Below, in pieces: positions 34,807 through 45,822 of a stretch of DNA of 64,000 nucleotides; positions within the stretch are counted from its first letter, which is position 1; each line of letters opens with the position of its first letter. The position numbers and the translations under genes are program-made. This DNA is from Emmonsiellopsis sp. PD_33. Taxonomy: Eukaryota > Ascomycota > Eurotiomycetes > Onygenales > Ajellomycetaceae. The DNA is taken from the NCBI GenBank assembly GCA_032988165.1, contig JANTQF010000106.1, positions 1 through 64,000 on the forward strand, in the 5' to 3' direction. The notes below the pieces were generated by a model that saw only the letters and a list, made by a program, of their open reading frames with translations, did no database searches and had not been told where the DNA came from.

Positions 34807-37300
34807 AATAAGCGCCTTTGTCCACCTGTCTATCTAACTGTCTATCCAGGCGTTTTGAGGGTGTTCTTGGTCTACTGTGGAGCTCATTTTTATTTTCTCT
34901 TGCTTTCTTGCTTGTTTTGTTAGTTAGTCTGCGGTGTTCTTAGCCGTCTGTGTAGGGAGTGCGGGGCGCGAAGTGTTCGATGGGATAGGATAGGACGGGA
35001 TAGGATGGGATGGGATGGGAATGAATGAGATATTCAGTTCTGCTCTTCTTTTTTGGTTTGAATCCCTTCTCAAGCCCTGTTGGTTGATATCCACCACTGG
35101 TTATCATAAACACGAGCGCCGAACAGCGTACATTACATAGCCTCCCAACATCGCCGCTAATCCCAGCCCTGCGCCACCCAAGAACTCCCAAGACCTCCAA
35201 GCCCGCCAAGCCCGCCACGATCCGATCGACAAGAGCCTTGGGAAAAGCTTACTTGGACTGTACTGGCTGGCTCGAGTTATGGCAACCGATAACTGACAAG
35301 ATAGAGAGAGGGAGGGCGCTTTTTGAACTAACTACTGCGCCAATGGGGCTTCCCTCCCGTTGGTTCAATCATGGCATCCATCCATCCATCCGTCCTCTCG
35401 TACCTAACGTAACAGAACTAAGTTAACAGTCGATGTTGCACAGGAACAGGCACAGGTTGCAGCTCGTGTATGTATGGATGGGATGTTCTACGATCTCGAA
35501 ATCTAAACAATAGGATGGCAATCCGCAAACGATCGACATTCTGCGCCTCGATGCAAACTTGGACAAAAAGCGCGACAGGCAAGCTGCCTACCTACTGCCT
35601 ATGATACATCCATCATCCAGGCAGTCGGCGTCGGTCCGTTTCAGACCATTTCGGAAAAGCCCCAGTCCCTGAGATCTCGGGACGTCGGAGATACACCCCT
35701 TTTCTCGGTTTGGGGTCTGTGGGGAGCTTGGTAACTACATGGAAGAGCCGCAGTTTTCAGCCGCAACAGGCCGGGTTTTGATTTGGCTGAGCCACGGTGA
35801 TGTGCATTTTTGCTTCGTGGGGTTTTCGAGAGGAGGGAGACGTGTGTATTTACGTCTTATACGCGGATGGATTTAACTCGCCAGTAAGTTAGGTTACCGG
35901 TGGAGTAGTTATTTCTTCAGACTCGAAGGAGCAAGGAAATTATCCTTGGAGGCTCTCTATTTCCTGTTCGTTACTCCCCTTCCAGACCTCTATCTTCCTC
36001 CTTCTCTCATGTTTGCCCCTGCTCGTATTATCTAGTTACTTGATCGACAGACCAAAACCCCGCATCACCAGTTAGTTAACCTTCTCCAGACGAACTAACC
36101 CGCAACCAGTGAAACTTTCGCAGGACAGAATATGGTTGCAACCATCCCCGTTCTCCCCCAGAGATCTGCAGCCCGAAAGCTGGTTGTTGCTATTCATAGC
36201 GACTATTTTCAGCCGCTGGTGTGCTCCTATTTGCCGGGCCGGGATACGGGTGATCGGCAATGTTGTTTTCGAGATCTCTGTCTGCATAAGGGGATTGGAT
36301 CTGAGACATGGTGGTACACAGCAAGGCTTATTGACCATGTCTCGTAGTTGTTGCCATTCTATGGGATGCCGTGGATGGAGTGTTCCTGGTTTTGGATGCC
36401 AGGGACCTAGTACCTACCTCGGCAGGGGAGGGAGATGAGCATGACTCTATGAGTGAACGTTGGATAATATCCTGGTCGATAGTACTATTCACACACTCCC
36501 CTGGATTTTCTAATTGCTGGCTTATGCCGGTTTATGTTAAAGCTCAGATGGTATAGCATATTATGAGGCTAAATCACTTCTCTGAGGACATGGAGAGCTT
36601 CCAGATAGCTCCCCCCAAAGACCCACGGTTAACGCTGGACCGCATCACTGACCTGCAATCTGCCAGCAATCGGGTTCTCTGGGTTGCCTTTCACGTCTCC
36701 AGACTGATGTCCATTTTTACGAGGGATTTTCACTCCCGCACAGGCAGCTCTGCACCGCCATCCTCCGCGATGGGCAAATGGACGCTTTGGGGTAGTGCTT
36801 TCTTTTTCCTTATTCATTTCCCAGTTCTGCGCGATTTGTTAGTCAATCAAGGACCGAGCCTTATCTAAAACCACAGATCATGCATGTACCATATCCTTGG
36901 CTGCGATCTGATATTTGATGTATGTCTGCAGACACGAGGCTCTTCGTCTGCCCTAATCCCCTGGATCCCCCAATGATCCAAGATGAAACAACCTCCATGT
37001 CAAGCTGAAGAGTGGACAGACCATAGCCCCACGATCTGATCTGAGAATGGGTTTTAGTGGCGATGTGGACAGCAGTTACGAGCAAGCAGTCGAAATCAGC
37101 ATCGTATTTTCGCAATCTGATAGGGGCAGCTGTGAACGTTCCTACAAACTGGAGATGCAACATCGTGTCCGGCTTTACGAAGTGTCATCGATCGATGGAA
37201 ATCACAGAGCAACGGGATCAAGATGGAACTCAGCCATAGCCTCATCCGTTTCTCTCATGGGCCATGCCTTCGTGATGGTGATAAACAACCCGCCACGAAA
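34807..37300. other. intergenic, no supported gene
   Basis: About 2.5 kb. A GGGATGGGAT-like direct repeat run lies near 34980-35020, and several open frames of 60-109 codons (36109-36438, 36563-36868, 37047-37307) show no recognisable motif. Nothing supports a gene. Confidence 0.4.
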
Positions 37301-37302
37301 GG

Positions 37303-37308
37303 TATAAA
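37303..37308 (+). promoter_or_regulatory. TATA box of the small secreted protein gene
   Basis: TATAAA lies 150 bp before the ATG at 37458. The leader between them is C/A-rich and lacks ATG, typical of strongly expressed fungal secreted-protein genes. Confidence 0.5.
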
Positions 37309-37457
37309 GTCGACCTCCTTTCCGCCTCCAGATTGAACTTTTGAATCACATCAGAACAACAAAGCCTCTCAGAACAACAATCAATCAAAGAGTCCACTTC
37401 AAACCTACCTTCTAACTCCTTAAAACAAACCACCAGACCAAAACCTCATCCTCCAAA

Positions 37458-37973
37458 ATGCAATTCTCCAAGATCATCGCTCCCGTCCTCTTCTTCGCCG
37501 GCCTGGCCGCCGCCCGCCCTGCTGAACAAGAAGCCGCTGCTGCCCAAGTCAAAGCCGCCATGGCCGAGTACGATGCTGCTGTCAACGACGTCAAGGTATC
37601 TGCTGAGGCTGCTGGATGCGATTGGGCTGGTAAGTATCCCTTAAAAAAATATGAATCTGCTCAGAATGAAACCCATACTAACTTGATACAGGCTGCATCC
37701 TCTCCCTTGCCAGCGAGGGAGGCACTTGCGCTCTGGCCGCTGCTGAGGCTGGACTTAGTAAGTTTGAACTGTTTTCTTTCTTTCCTTTTCCTTTTCCATA
37801 AACTCCATCTGGACTAGTACTAATCATCTCCATCATCGATAGACATCCCAATGGACATCCTCTGCCTTGCTTCCGTTGGAAACGCCGGCGTAAGTACCTC
37901 ACAGAAAAAAAGCCCCCTATCAGAAAATATTAGCTAACCAATTATACAGCGCGCCTGCCGGGGTTGCCCATGA
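37458..37973 (+). CDS. small secreted six-cysteine protein, fungal calcium-binding-protein (CBP) type
   Basis: Four exons (37458-37629, 37692-37757, 37843-37889, 37950-37973) encode 102 aa; all three introns are GTAAGT...AG and in phase. Residues 1-19 are a signal peptide. An Ala-rich helical stretch (QEAAAAQVKAAMAEYDAAV) follows, then the cysteine part with Cys at 54, 59, 70, 87, 98 and 101 (GCDWAGC, GTCALAAA, ILCLAS, RACRGCP). The short size, six cysteines and Ala-rich helices resemble secreted proteins assigned to the fungal calcium-binding protein family, whose founder is Histoplasma CBP1. The assignment is by remembered pattern; no calcium site is visible. It could equally be another class of small secreted effector. 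Confidence 0.7.
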
Positions 37974-39768
37974 AGCGTCCCCTCCTCAACGCCTGTGGGG
38001 TGATCGTTTGGCAACGGGTTGGAACTTAGAGGGGCACTTTGGGAAACGGGAATGGATGGATGGATGGAAATCCGAAAAATTGGCTTTACTACTTAGACAG
38101 ACCACTTCCAAGCATCCCTTTCCATTTCCTACACGCCAAACTTCTTACAACCCCTTCCAGGTTTCCTTACACAACCCAACCCAGCTTTCATTCCTCCGCC
38201 AGGCTTTTTCTTTTCGCTTTTTTGTTCTGCTTTTGTCTAAATAGCGCTGTCTCGCGTTCACTCTGTCACTTCCTTTATCTAGTTTCCTCTAGAATACCTG
38301 TTCTACATATCTATCTATCTACCTACTAGTATCTATCCATCTACATTCCTCCATTTGCCGTTTGCCATATTCCATTTCCATATCATTCCTGTGCCAATTA
38401 TATACCTACATACATACATACATACATCCATCTCTATACTAGCTCCACATTATGAAATTTGCGTTTTGAGAAACACACACACATCCACACCCCCAGTACC
38501 CATAAATGTAGTAGTAGTATTATCCAACAGGCAATAAGGTGTATAAAACAAGTAAAACTCCCAGGTAAGCATGCATATAAAAGCCTTGGGAGCTAAAGGT
38601 AGGAGTTATCTCAGAAGGTATACTTAACCTTTATGAGGCTACTGGGGGACGGACAGGGGGGTGCTTCAAGTGAGCAGTGAGGTAGAGTTTAACTTACCCC
38701 AGTGTCCCCACTATATCAGCTTAAATTCAGCGGATGGATGGATGGATGGGTGGTGATTGTTTTGCTTTATTTTTTGTCATTTGCTTGGTTCAATTCTGGC
38801 GGAACTGTCGGTTATCCCTTTATCCCTTAATATAGATGATTAGTTAAATAAAGAATAGATTTATATAGGTCAAATTGGCACATAGGTAGCTAAGGAAGGG
38901 GGCTTAGGTAGGTAAACAGATAGCTAATAGATATATAGGTAGATGATACGTAGATAGTGGTGAAAATGTTAGCTGCCAGTTTTAGGGAATATATGAAGAT
39001 TTATCAACTTCTCGTCGTTTCAATTAATAAATTTTTGCATTTATTTAGCTAACCCGCGAATCGTATGGGATAGTAGACACGGAGATAGATAGGTAAAAAA
39101 TGTATGTATGTGAAATGTACGTGGTGTTGAAATTGTGCTTACAGCACGCCTTAATTCTCGGACAATTCAGACAGGAGAGACTGGCATAGAGATAGTAGAG
39201 AAGAGACATTGTTGTGGGTGTGGGCTTTGACATTGTTTGGGAGGCTCCTCCGCATGGTTGCTCTTCATAAAGTAGGTAAGGAAAACATGCTCGTCGACGT
39301 CGACGACGGACAAAATTAGCTAATGATAGAAAAGATGCATCCGAATAAATAAACGTTTCATCATCCTCGTTGCAGGACCACATTTCAGAACCCTGGAAAT
39401 TTAAAGAGATGACATAGGGATTGTCCAATTGATGGAATAAAAGGAATGCGAGGAAGTAAGAAAGCCCTCTGGCAGCATGTATCCCATCCCATAAGACGAC
39501 CCTTGCGAGACAGTTGACAGGCGACAGGGAAACGGTTCGTAGCACATCGCATTCCACTCGTGACTGACTAGCAACGGCCTGCTCTCCATTAGTTAAATCT
39601 CCCCAAATTTATTCCCTGCTCATCCAATATCATGGATTCGTAACCACTCGAATCGTCCCGTTCCAACCGTCGGAGATGGGGTGGCGACAGATAGCTTTAT
39701 ATCGAGCATAGCCGCCGACTCGACAAGCCCCGCCCAATAGAATTCGCCCATGCAAACTATCCTCAGTG
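37974..39768. other. intergenic with microsatellites
   Basis: This region holds CTAT/CATC-type simple repeats (38310-38345), a CATA repeat (38407-38428) and a GGAT run near 38734-38750. A 170-codon minus-strand frame at 39045-39557 has no recognisable features and is probably chance. No gene supported. Confidence 0.45.
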
Positions 39769-39813
39769 CTTCATGGATAAAGTCGTCCTGTTATCCATGC
39801 TTTATCCATGAAG
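39769..39813. repeat. perfect 14-bp inverted repeat (hairpin)
   Basis: CTTCATGGATAAAG at 39769-39782 is exactly inverted at 39800-39813, with a 17-base loop that contains a further partial copy (TTATCCATG). It lies about 190 bp past the stop codon of the RNase III-like gene, so it may fall in or near its 3' UTR. Confidence 0.7.
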
Positions 39814-40002
39814 TTCTCAAGATGGCTTGTAGGGGGGAGTTAAACTGGGCAGTGAGAATCAAGTGGGCGACTATTCTTGATATAAAACCATCCATCGCCG
39901 CTGCCCCTTGGCGGATAAAACTAGGCTGATTGGTCACATTAACTCATGCAGCAGTTTATAACAGTAAGGGTGGGTATTTAAACTTTCCAGATGATGGTAC
40001 GC

Positions 40003-40526
40003 TCAGGTAGATGATTCAGGCCACGCCAACGTTACAGCTTGCAGAGCAACCTTGACGCGATTGATATCCTTGCCAGAATCGAGGTAAATTGCCCCGACAA
40101 GAGCGTGCACAGTTGCAGCCATGGATTTTGGTGAAATGGCACCAAGCTGGCTCGGATTCTTGTAAATGACCCGGTCGAGCGAGTAGAGAAAGCCAATTTC
40201 TGCAGCCTTTCCAATGGTTGCAAGCTGTTGAAGAATTGAATCAACATGGGCTAGTATCCAGCAGGTAAGAGCGTTAGCAAATAAATGTCATGGGAGATAG
40301 CTAATTTCCGGCTCTCCTTACCTCGTGATTTGCCTTTCACGTATCCCTCTTCGGCAAGGGACAGACGAAGCACGAAGTCGCCCAGCTGGGCCAAGGCTCT
40401 GTTATCGCCGCCAAGTTGGGAGCCCGGGAGTTGTAGTGCCTTATGCACAGAGGAAGGGTCGTTGAATACATAGTTGAACGCTTTCTCGACCTCACCAACG
40501 TGCTCGGTTTGTTGGATGCGAAACAT
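40003..40526 (-). CDS. small RNase III-fold protein lacking most catalytic acids
   Basis: Two minus-strand exons (40322-40526, 40003-40250; 71-bp intron) give 150 aa, a single RNase III domain with no double-stranded RNA-binding domain. Recognisable parts are EVEKAFNYVFND, LGDFVLRLSL (signature LGDxVL), then IYKNPSQLG and ALVGAIYLDSG. In active enzymes the signature carries Glu four residues before the Asp, and a later Asp...Glu pair. Here Asp50 is kept, but the others are Ala46, Ala114 and His117. It is therefore probably not a nuclease. It could dimerise or bind RNA as a structural protein, as the RNase III folds of mitochondrial ribosomal proteins do. No targeting peptide is evident. Confidence 0.75.
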
Positions 40527-42080
40527 TGTGGGCTGGTATTCGGCAGGGTATGGTTACGACAGGGGCTGCTAAGAAGTCAGAAGGTTATCAAGACAAACCA
40601 AAATGGAGAGAAGAGCTTGGTGGCATACTGCTGGACGGCAGTGAGGCAGGCCGTATTTATTTGAAAAGGCGAAAGAGCAGAGCGGGGTAGTTGAAGGCTG
40701 ACCATGTTGGGTACCATGCATGGACTCGAATGTTCATCAATCAATCAGAAGCCCTTCTTCATTTTATCTCTTCCAAAGCCGCTGCGCCGCTCTTGAACGG
40801 TTCATGGAATGCCACCCCCTCGAGCCCGAGTTGGGTTTCCCGACGCAAAAGAATCGTTTGTGCATGTCTGATTGGGATACCAAGCATTGTTGTTTTATGA
40901 TATATCTCCTGACCTCGCCGCCTAGGTACCCTCCTCAGGGTGGATTCTAGCGAATAAAAACGAACAGTTGCCTCATTCCCGTCCAATTATGGCGAGGAGT
41001 AATCATCACCATCATGCGGTTCAATATTTTCCTGTTGGAAACTGGACTGTCGCCACTAATACACTGAGGGTTGAGTTGAACTTCTCTGTGAACGGCCCGC
41101 CCCGGAATCGACCAGGCTGCGAAATATGAAATAGAGGCAGCGGTAGACGAGGCTCTGCTTCGGTAAGCCTTGTTTTAAGATATCCTGAAAAGGCAGCCAA
41201 ATGGTGGTCCTACATAACATCTATTGTGGCGAAGGTCAGCTCCTCCATGGGAAACTCTTTCGTTGTTGATAGACTGTATGATTGCATTGCTGTCATACAG
41301 CTCGGGATGGCAAGTATCTCACCCCCTCTCCCCGGAGAGTATGCCCATCAGGCGCTTATACATAGATGCCATGCCCATCACCAGCAGGTAGGTCAATTCA
41401 TGACCCCGCCTAGTCCAAGAGAAACGCCCAGCAAGCCATCAACGTGCATGCAGGTGAGGCTGGATCTTCTCAAAAATGAGCCCGTCATAGAGGTTTCTCC
41501 CCCATAAATAACCAGAAAATGATCTTTCTTGACCAGGGTAACTTCCAGTTCTCTCTGCCGCCGCGTCCTGCTATTGGAGGCCGTGGAGCTGGGATGCTGT
41601 TAGCAACTCAATTGATATGGGCAATGTACCCTGCTGTGGATAGGCATAGGGATGTTTGGTAATCCAAACCGAAGTATAATCAAAATACTATATCACGCGC
41701 CGCAGTATAGCTTCAGAGGCTCTTTTATGCGCCTGACTGACATCAAAACGGGGATGAGGGCACCCAGCCCATGAGATAGAACTGCCTACCTTCAATGCTT
41801 GCATATCGGAAAGAATTGTAAAATCAAAATAGGAGAGTTGTACATTGGTAATTATTTCCCAAGAGATCCATCCCACTCCATCAAGAGGTAGAATGTGGGT
41901 AAGAAGATGCAAGCAGATAGAATGCAGCGTTGAGGATGATGGTGATGGAGACGGAAAATCGAAAACCGTGGCGAGAATCTTTATCAATCCACTTTCTCAT
42001 CCCAAAAGCCAACTCGACAAATAAATATCAGAAACCAACACAAACCCCTATATCATCCTAATATCTCCAATGCATCCAAA
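40527..42080. other. intergenic, no supported gene
   Basis: About 1.5 kb between divergent genes. Frames at 41226-41507 (93 codons) and 41688-41987 (minus) lack recognisable motifs. It should contain the promoters of the RNase III-like gene and of the LDAH gene. Confidence 0.45.
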
Positions 42081-43936
42081 ATGAACCCCCTAACCACCCC
42101 CCACATCACCCCAAACAGTATCCTAACAACCACCAACCCCAACCTCTCCCCAGCCGACGAACCAACCCTCATATTCCTCATCCCAGGAAACCCAGGCTTG
42201 ATATCCTACTACCAGACTTTCCTCCCCTTGCTAAGCGTCTATCTTTCCACATCTGATGATGGTAATAACATCAGCCCATCCTGCATTATACACGGGAAGA
42301 GCCTGGGTGGCTTCGAAATCGACGACACGAGTAAAACCATAAAATCTCCAATAAACTCCAAACCAACAAGCAATACACAGAAGAACCAGCCAGGAAACGA
42401 AGAAGAACCATCCACCCAGCAAAAAACAGGTCTATACAGCCTATCCCAGCAAATCGAGCATGTCGAGCGCAATCTGCTGGATTATGTGGATGCATGGCGT
42501 CGTCCAAACCCTCAAGAAGGGATAGCAGCGGGGAAACGCCGGAAGCCAAAGGTTATCTTGATGGGCCACTCTATTGGTTCATATATTGCCATGGAGATCA
42601 TGAGGAGGCATCGGGAAGACGAAACGGCAAACCATCAGGGAGAGGGAGAGGGAGATGGCGGGGGGATGGATATCATCGGTGCTGTCTTGTTGTTTCCGAC
42701 TGTGATTGATATTGCGAAGAGTGCGTCGGGGAGGAAGTTGACGGTGAGCTTTTTTCTTCGTTTTTCTATACCTATATTTATTCTACCGCTTGGTTTTCTT
42801 TTCTGTCTTTTCTTTTTTGTCGTGTCGAGCAATTGACTCCTGGTCCATACTGTATCCCAACCACCCAACCCCTTCCAGCATGTTAAATACTCTATCCCCC
42901 AAAGCCGTCCCTACAATAACCTACCTATAAACTAACAAACCCCCACAGACCCTCCTATACATCCCCTACCTAGCGCTCCTAGCGAGCGTGCTAGCCAAAT
43001 GCCTGACATCCATCCTGTCAGGACCAATACTACACAAGGTAGTACGGTTCGTTATGGGATCAGGAACACCGGAAGACGCCGTTTCAACGACGGCCAGCTT
43101 TTTACAGAGCAAACATGGTGTAGAGCAGGCAATGTAAGTAATAAAAAAAATTCTTCTATTGAATACTAAATACACGTATTCCTTAACTTGTCTTGATTCA
43201 TTTTCCTCCCTTCCCCTATTTAGCCATCCTGGGGAGAGAAGTCCTTTAAGTCTCTCATCACTAACCCATCAAAACTCCCCCTCCTTACACCTCCTATTCA
43301 TCCGGTTCTATACCCTTTCTCAAATCCACATGCATTAAGCTACTAACACCAAACGCATGAGATCAAACACAACATCCCACCAAACCCAAAATCCACAGCT
43401 AACAAATTGGCAGATCCATGTCCGCCGACGAAATGCGCGAAGTAACAGCTGATAAATGGAGCGATGAAATATGGGGCATAGCCTCTTCGTCCTACTCCGG
43501 CCTTGACTCTCCGTCTCCGTCTCCGTCCCCATCCCAACCCCCTAGCTCAAGCGCCACGCCAACTCCAGAAAACCCTCCTCTAAGCCTGGTACTCTATTTT
43601 GCACAGAGTGATCACTGGGTGGCTGACCAAACGAGGGACGAGATTATTCGAGCAAGAGGGGCAAGGAGTGAGAAAGGAAATGGCAACGGTCCGAAAATGA
43701 TGGTGTGTGAGGATGGGGTGGTGCACGGGTTTTGTATCAGTGAGTTGCCTTTCTAATCATTTCGCCCCGTCGTTTGACATTGCTTTCTCGAGGTGCTTTC
43801 TGTTAAACCTCGGGAGGATCAATGGCGTTAACTGGAAGATCGACGCCGACTAACCACATCTCCTTGCGCAGAACATAGCGATATAATGGCGAAGAAGGCT
43901 GCCGGGTTTGTAAAAGATATCATTCGGGGGAGATAG
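42081..43936 (+). CDS. lipid droplet-associated serine hydrolase (LDAH/DUF2305 family)
   Basis: Four exons (42081-42743, 42949-43133, 43414-43739, 43872-43936) give 412 aa in phase. The alpha/beta hydrolase start is LIFLIPGNPGLISYY, the family's most conserved strand and oxyanion loop. The nucleophile elbow is GHSIGSYIAMEI with Ser164. Later parts are GAVLLFPTVIDIA, FVMGSGTPEDAV, LYFAQSDHWVADQTRDEI (acid) and VCEDGVVHGFC, where the His is the likely catalytic base. The family sits on lipid droplets and is linked to neutral-lipid turnover. An insert of about 45 Ser/Asn/Gln-rich residues lies before the elbow. The second intron is 280 bp, much longer than its neighbours. Confidence 0.85.
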
Positions 43937-44148
43937 ATCTGCCAGCCGTGATTATAGATGTATAGATAGCTAGATCGAAATGGATAGAGCTCATCCTTTA
44001 ACTCCGGTTTTGATCCCTAATTCCTAGAAAAGGACCGCGCCACTGAGGAGTAGTAAGAAATGGGTCTCCTTCACCCGATCTTTAACCAACGCCCCCCAAT
44101 ACACCAGAATAGGCTGTAAATCATGCGCACAAACATCCTGTTCCCAAA

Positions 44149-45206
44149 TCACTGTGGAGGACCCTGATACGCTTTCCGGAAAAGGGCACTCAGCACATCG
44201 TTTCCACTTGCATTTGCATTCCCACTCCCCATCGGAGGTTCCCTATCAGGCACAGGATGCCCAAACTGCCCGGCAATAGGCTGACTCCAGCCGCCCGGCT
44301 GTGGGAAATAGCCCGCCTGCTGGTTCTGTTGCGTGAACTGCGGCTCCGAATCCTCCGCTCGCAGCGCAGGGCTATGAACCTTGACACTCCACTCATCATC
44401 CTGCTGCCTCTGTTGGCCAAAGAGCTCCTTCAAGGAGAGCTGCCGCGCCATCGGAACACCTCCATCCTGCTGTGCGCTCTCTTCAGGGGGATGAACATGG
44501 GCTTCGCTCTGGCTACGTTCAGCCGCGGCGCGTTCCAGAGCAAGTTTCCTACTCGCACCAGCATGCACCGCACATTCTTTGATAAGGCCGGCATTGACCG
44601 ATCTCATCTCCGCCGTGGAGCTAGGCGGGGGCTCCGAAAAAATCCACAGACCGTAAATTATCGACTGGCGTCCATCAGGGGCCTTCACTGTAGCCGATTC
44701 TGCCGTGCCCGCGGAGGAAACGATCGTATTGCTCTCCCCGTCAACCTTCAAAATAACATACTCCTCCGTAATCTCCACGTCATCCCCGTCCGTCAGCTTT
44801 GCTTCGAAGTTCTGCATCCCGCGTCTATTCAAAACTAGGACACTATAGCGTTCCTCTCCCAGCTCACCCTGCGTCAGCTGGCAAAGGAACATGGTTCCCT
44901 CGATCCCGCTCTTCTCCCACAGCTGCGTGGTGGCACTGAAGATGTAGACGACGGCATAGGGGGCCAGAGAGAGGATCGAGTGGACGGCGGGATCGTGCCG
45001 TTGGAGGACGGCCAGGTTGAGCTCTTCGTTGGTGCGAGAGGGGGGCTTGATCTCGGAGGGGTCGGTGGCCATGGAGGAGCCGTTGAGGGCGGCGCTGTCG
45101 GAGACGTAGTAGTTCTGGGCGTCGGATTCGTAATCTGAGGGCTGCGCGAGGTTCGAGGGGTTACGATTGTGAGCTGATCGGGGCGGGGGATTGTGGTTTG
45201 GCATGG

Positions 45207-45240
<34 letters not shown>

Positions 45241-45270
45241 GCGGCGGTCCTGGCCGCGGCGGAGGGTCAT
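44149..45270 (-). CDS. dcp1: mRNA decapping enzyme subunit Dcp1
   Basis: A single exon encodes 373 aa. The EVH1-like Dcp1 domain runs from about residue 75 to 225: NEELNLAVLQRHDPAVHSIL, AVVYIFSATTQLWEKSGIEG, GTMFLCQ, YSVLVLNRRGMQNF and YGLWIFSEP. The C-terminal part has a Leu-rich segment (MARQLSLKELFGQ) and ends in DVLSALFRKAY, resembling short motifs that bind decapping cofactors. Dcp1 activates Dcp2 to remove the 5' cap of mRNA in cytoplasmic P-bodies. An 11-residue Asn run near the N-terminus comes from a GTT/AAC trinucleotide repeat at 45205-45240. The stop lies about 210 bp from the tail of the LDAH gene, a convergent pair. Confidence 0.92.
45205..45240. repeat. (GTT)n trinucleotide microsatellite inside dcp1
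   Basis: About twelve GTT units on the + strand, read as Asn codons (AAC) in dcp1. The reading frame is kept; its length may vary between strains. Confidence 0.9.
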
Positions 45271-45822
45271 GGTTGCTCTTGTCCTTTGTCCGGGGTGCGG
45301 ATACAGTGAATAGACGGGAGTGAAGGGAAAGAGAATTGCAGTGAGCGAGGATACGAAGCGGAGAATGTCAGTTGGAGGCTGGTGGCTGGGAGTGGGATAG
45401 TTATGTATTGAAATAGCTTAATATCATGGACGGAGGAAGCTTGGGTTGTCCGCGAGTTTTGACTTTCGCCAACGTCGATGGTTGACATCTCGGCAGCCAA
45501 GCGGCGGCATTCGACATCGCCAACCTCGCGCATTGCAGAATACATATCACCTTCTTTGTTGTTATACAGCGTTCCCCTGCGGTGTCCTATATCTATCCAG
45601 CCTTAATGTGCCGTTTCACACCCGGCTCGCTGTTTTTGCGCCTCTGATCTTCGTATTTATTTGTTCCTGCGGGCCCAGCTGACCTCCGCTCGCGCCGCCG
45701 GACGAACACTTTTAGAAGAACGCGAGGAGAAGCAGCTCCAATGTCCGTCTCTTTGCCGCTATGAGGAGCACTTGAACTTTCGTGAATTCTCTATATGTAC
45801 GATAGCCCGTCCACCACATACC
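45271..45822. promoter_or_regulatory. shared divergent promoter of dcp1 and the 5-phosphatase gene
   Basis: About 550 bp separate two divergent start codons. No clear TATA is seen. The phosphatase frame stays open back to 45661 without an ATG, so the true start is the ATG at 45823. Confidence 0.5.

Noticed and set aside
38708..38735. Resemblance to the start of 28S rRNA (minus strand CCGCTGAATTTAAGC)
   Set aside because: Only about 15 bases match and the next bases (expected ATATCAATAAG) do not. Likely chance.
39045..39557. 170-codon minus-strand open frame
   Set aside because: No motif, no good context and low-complexity surroundings; probably chance.
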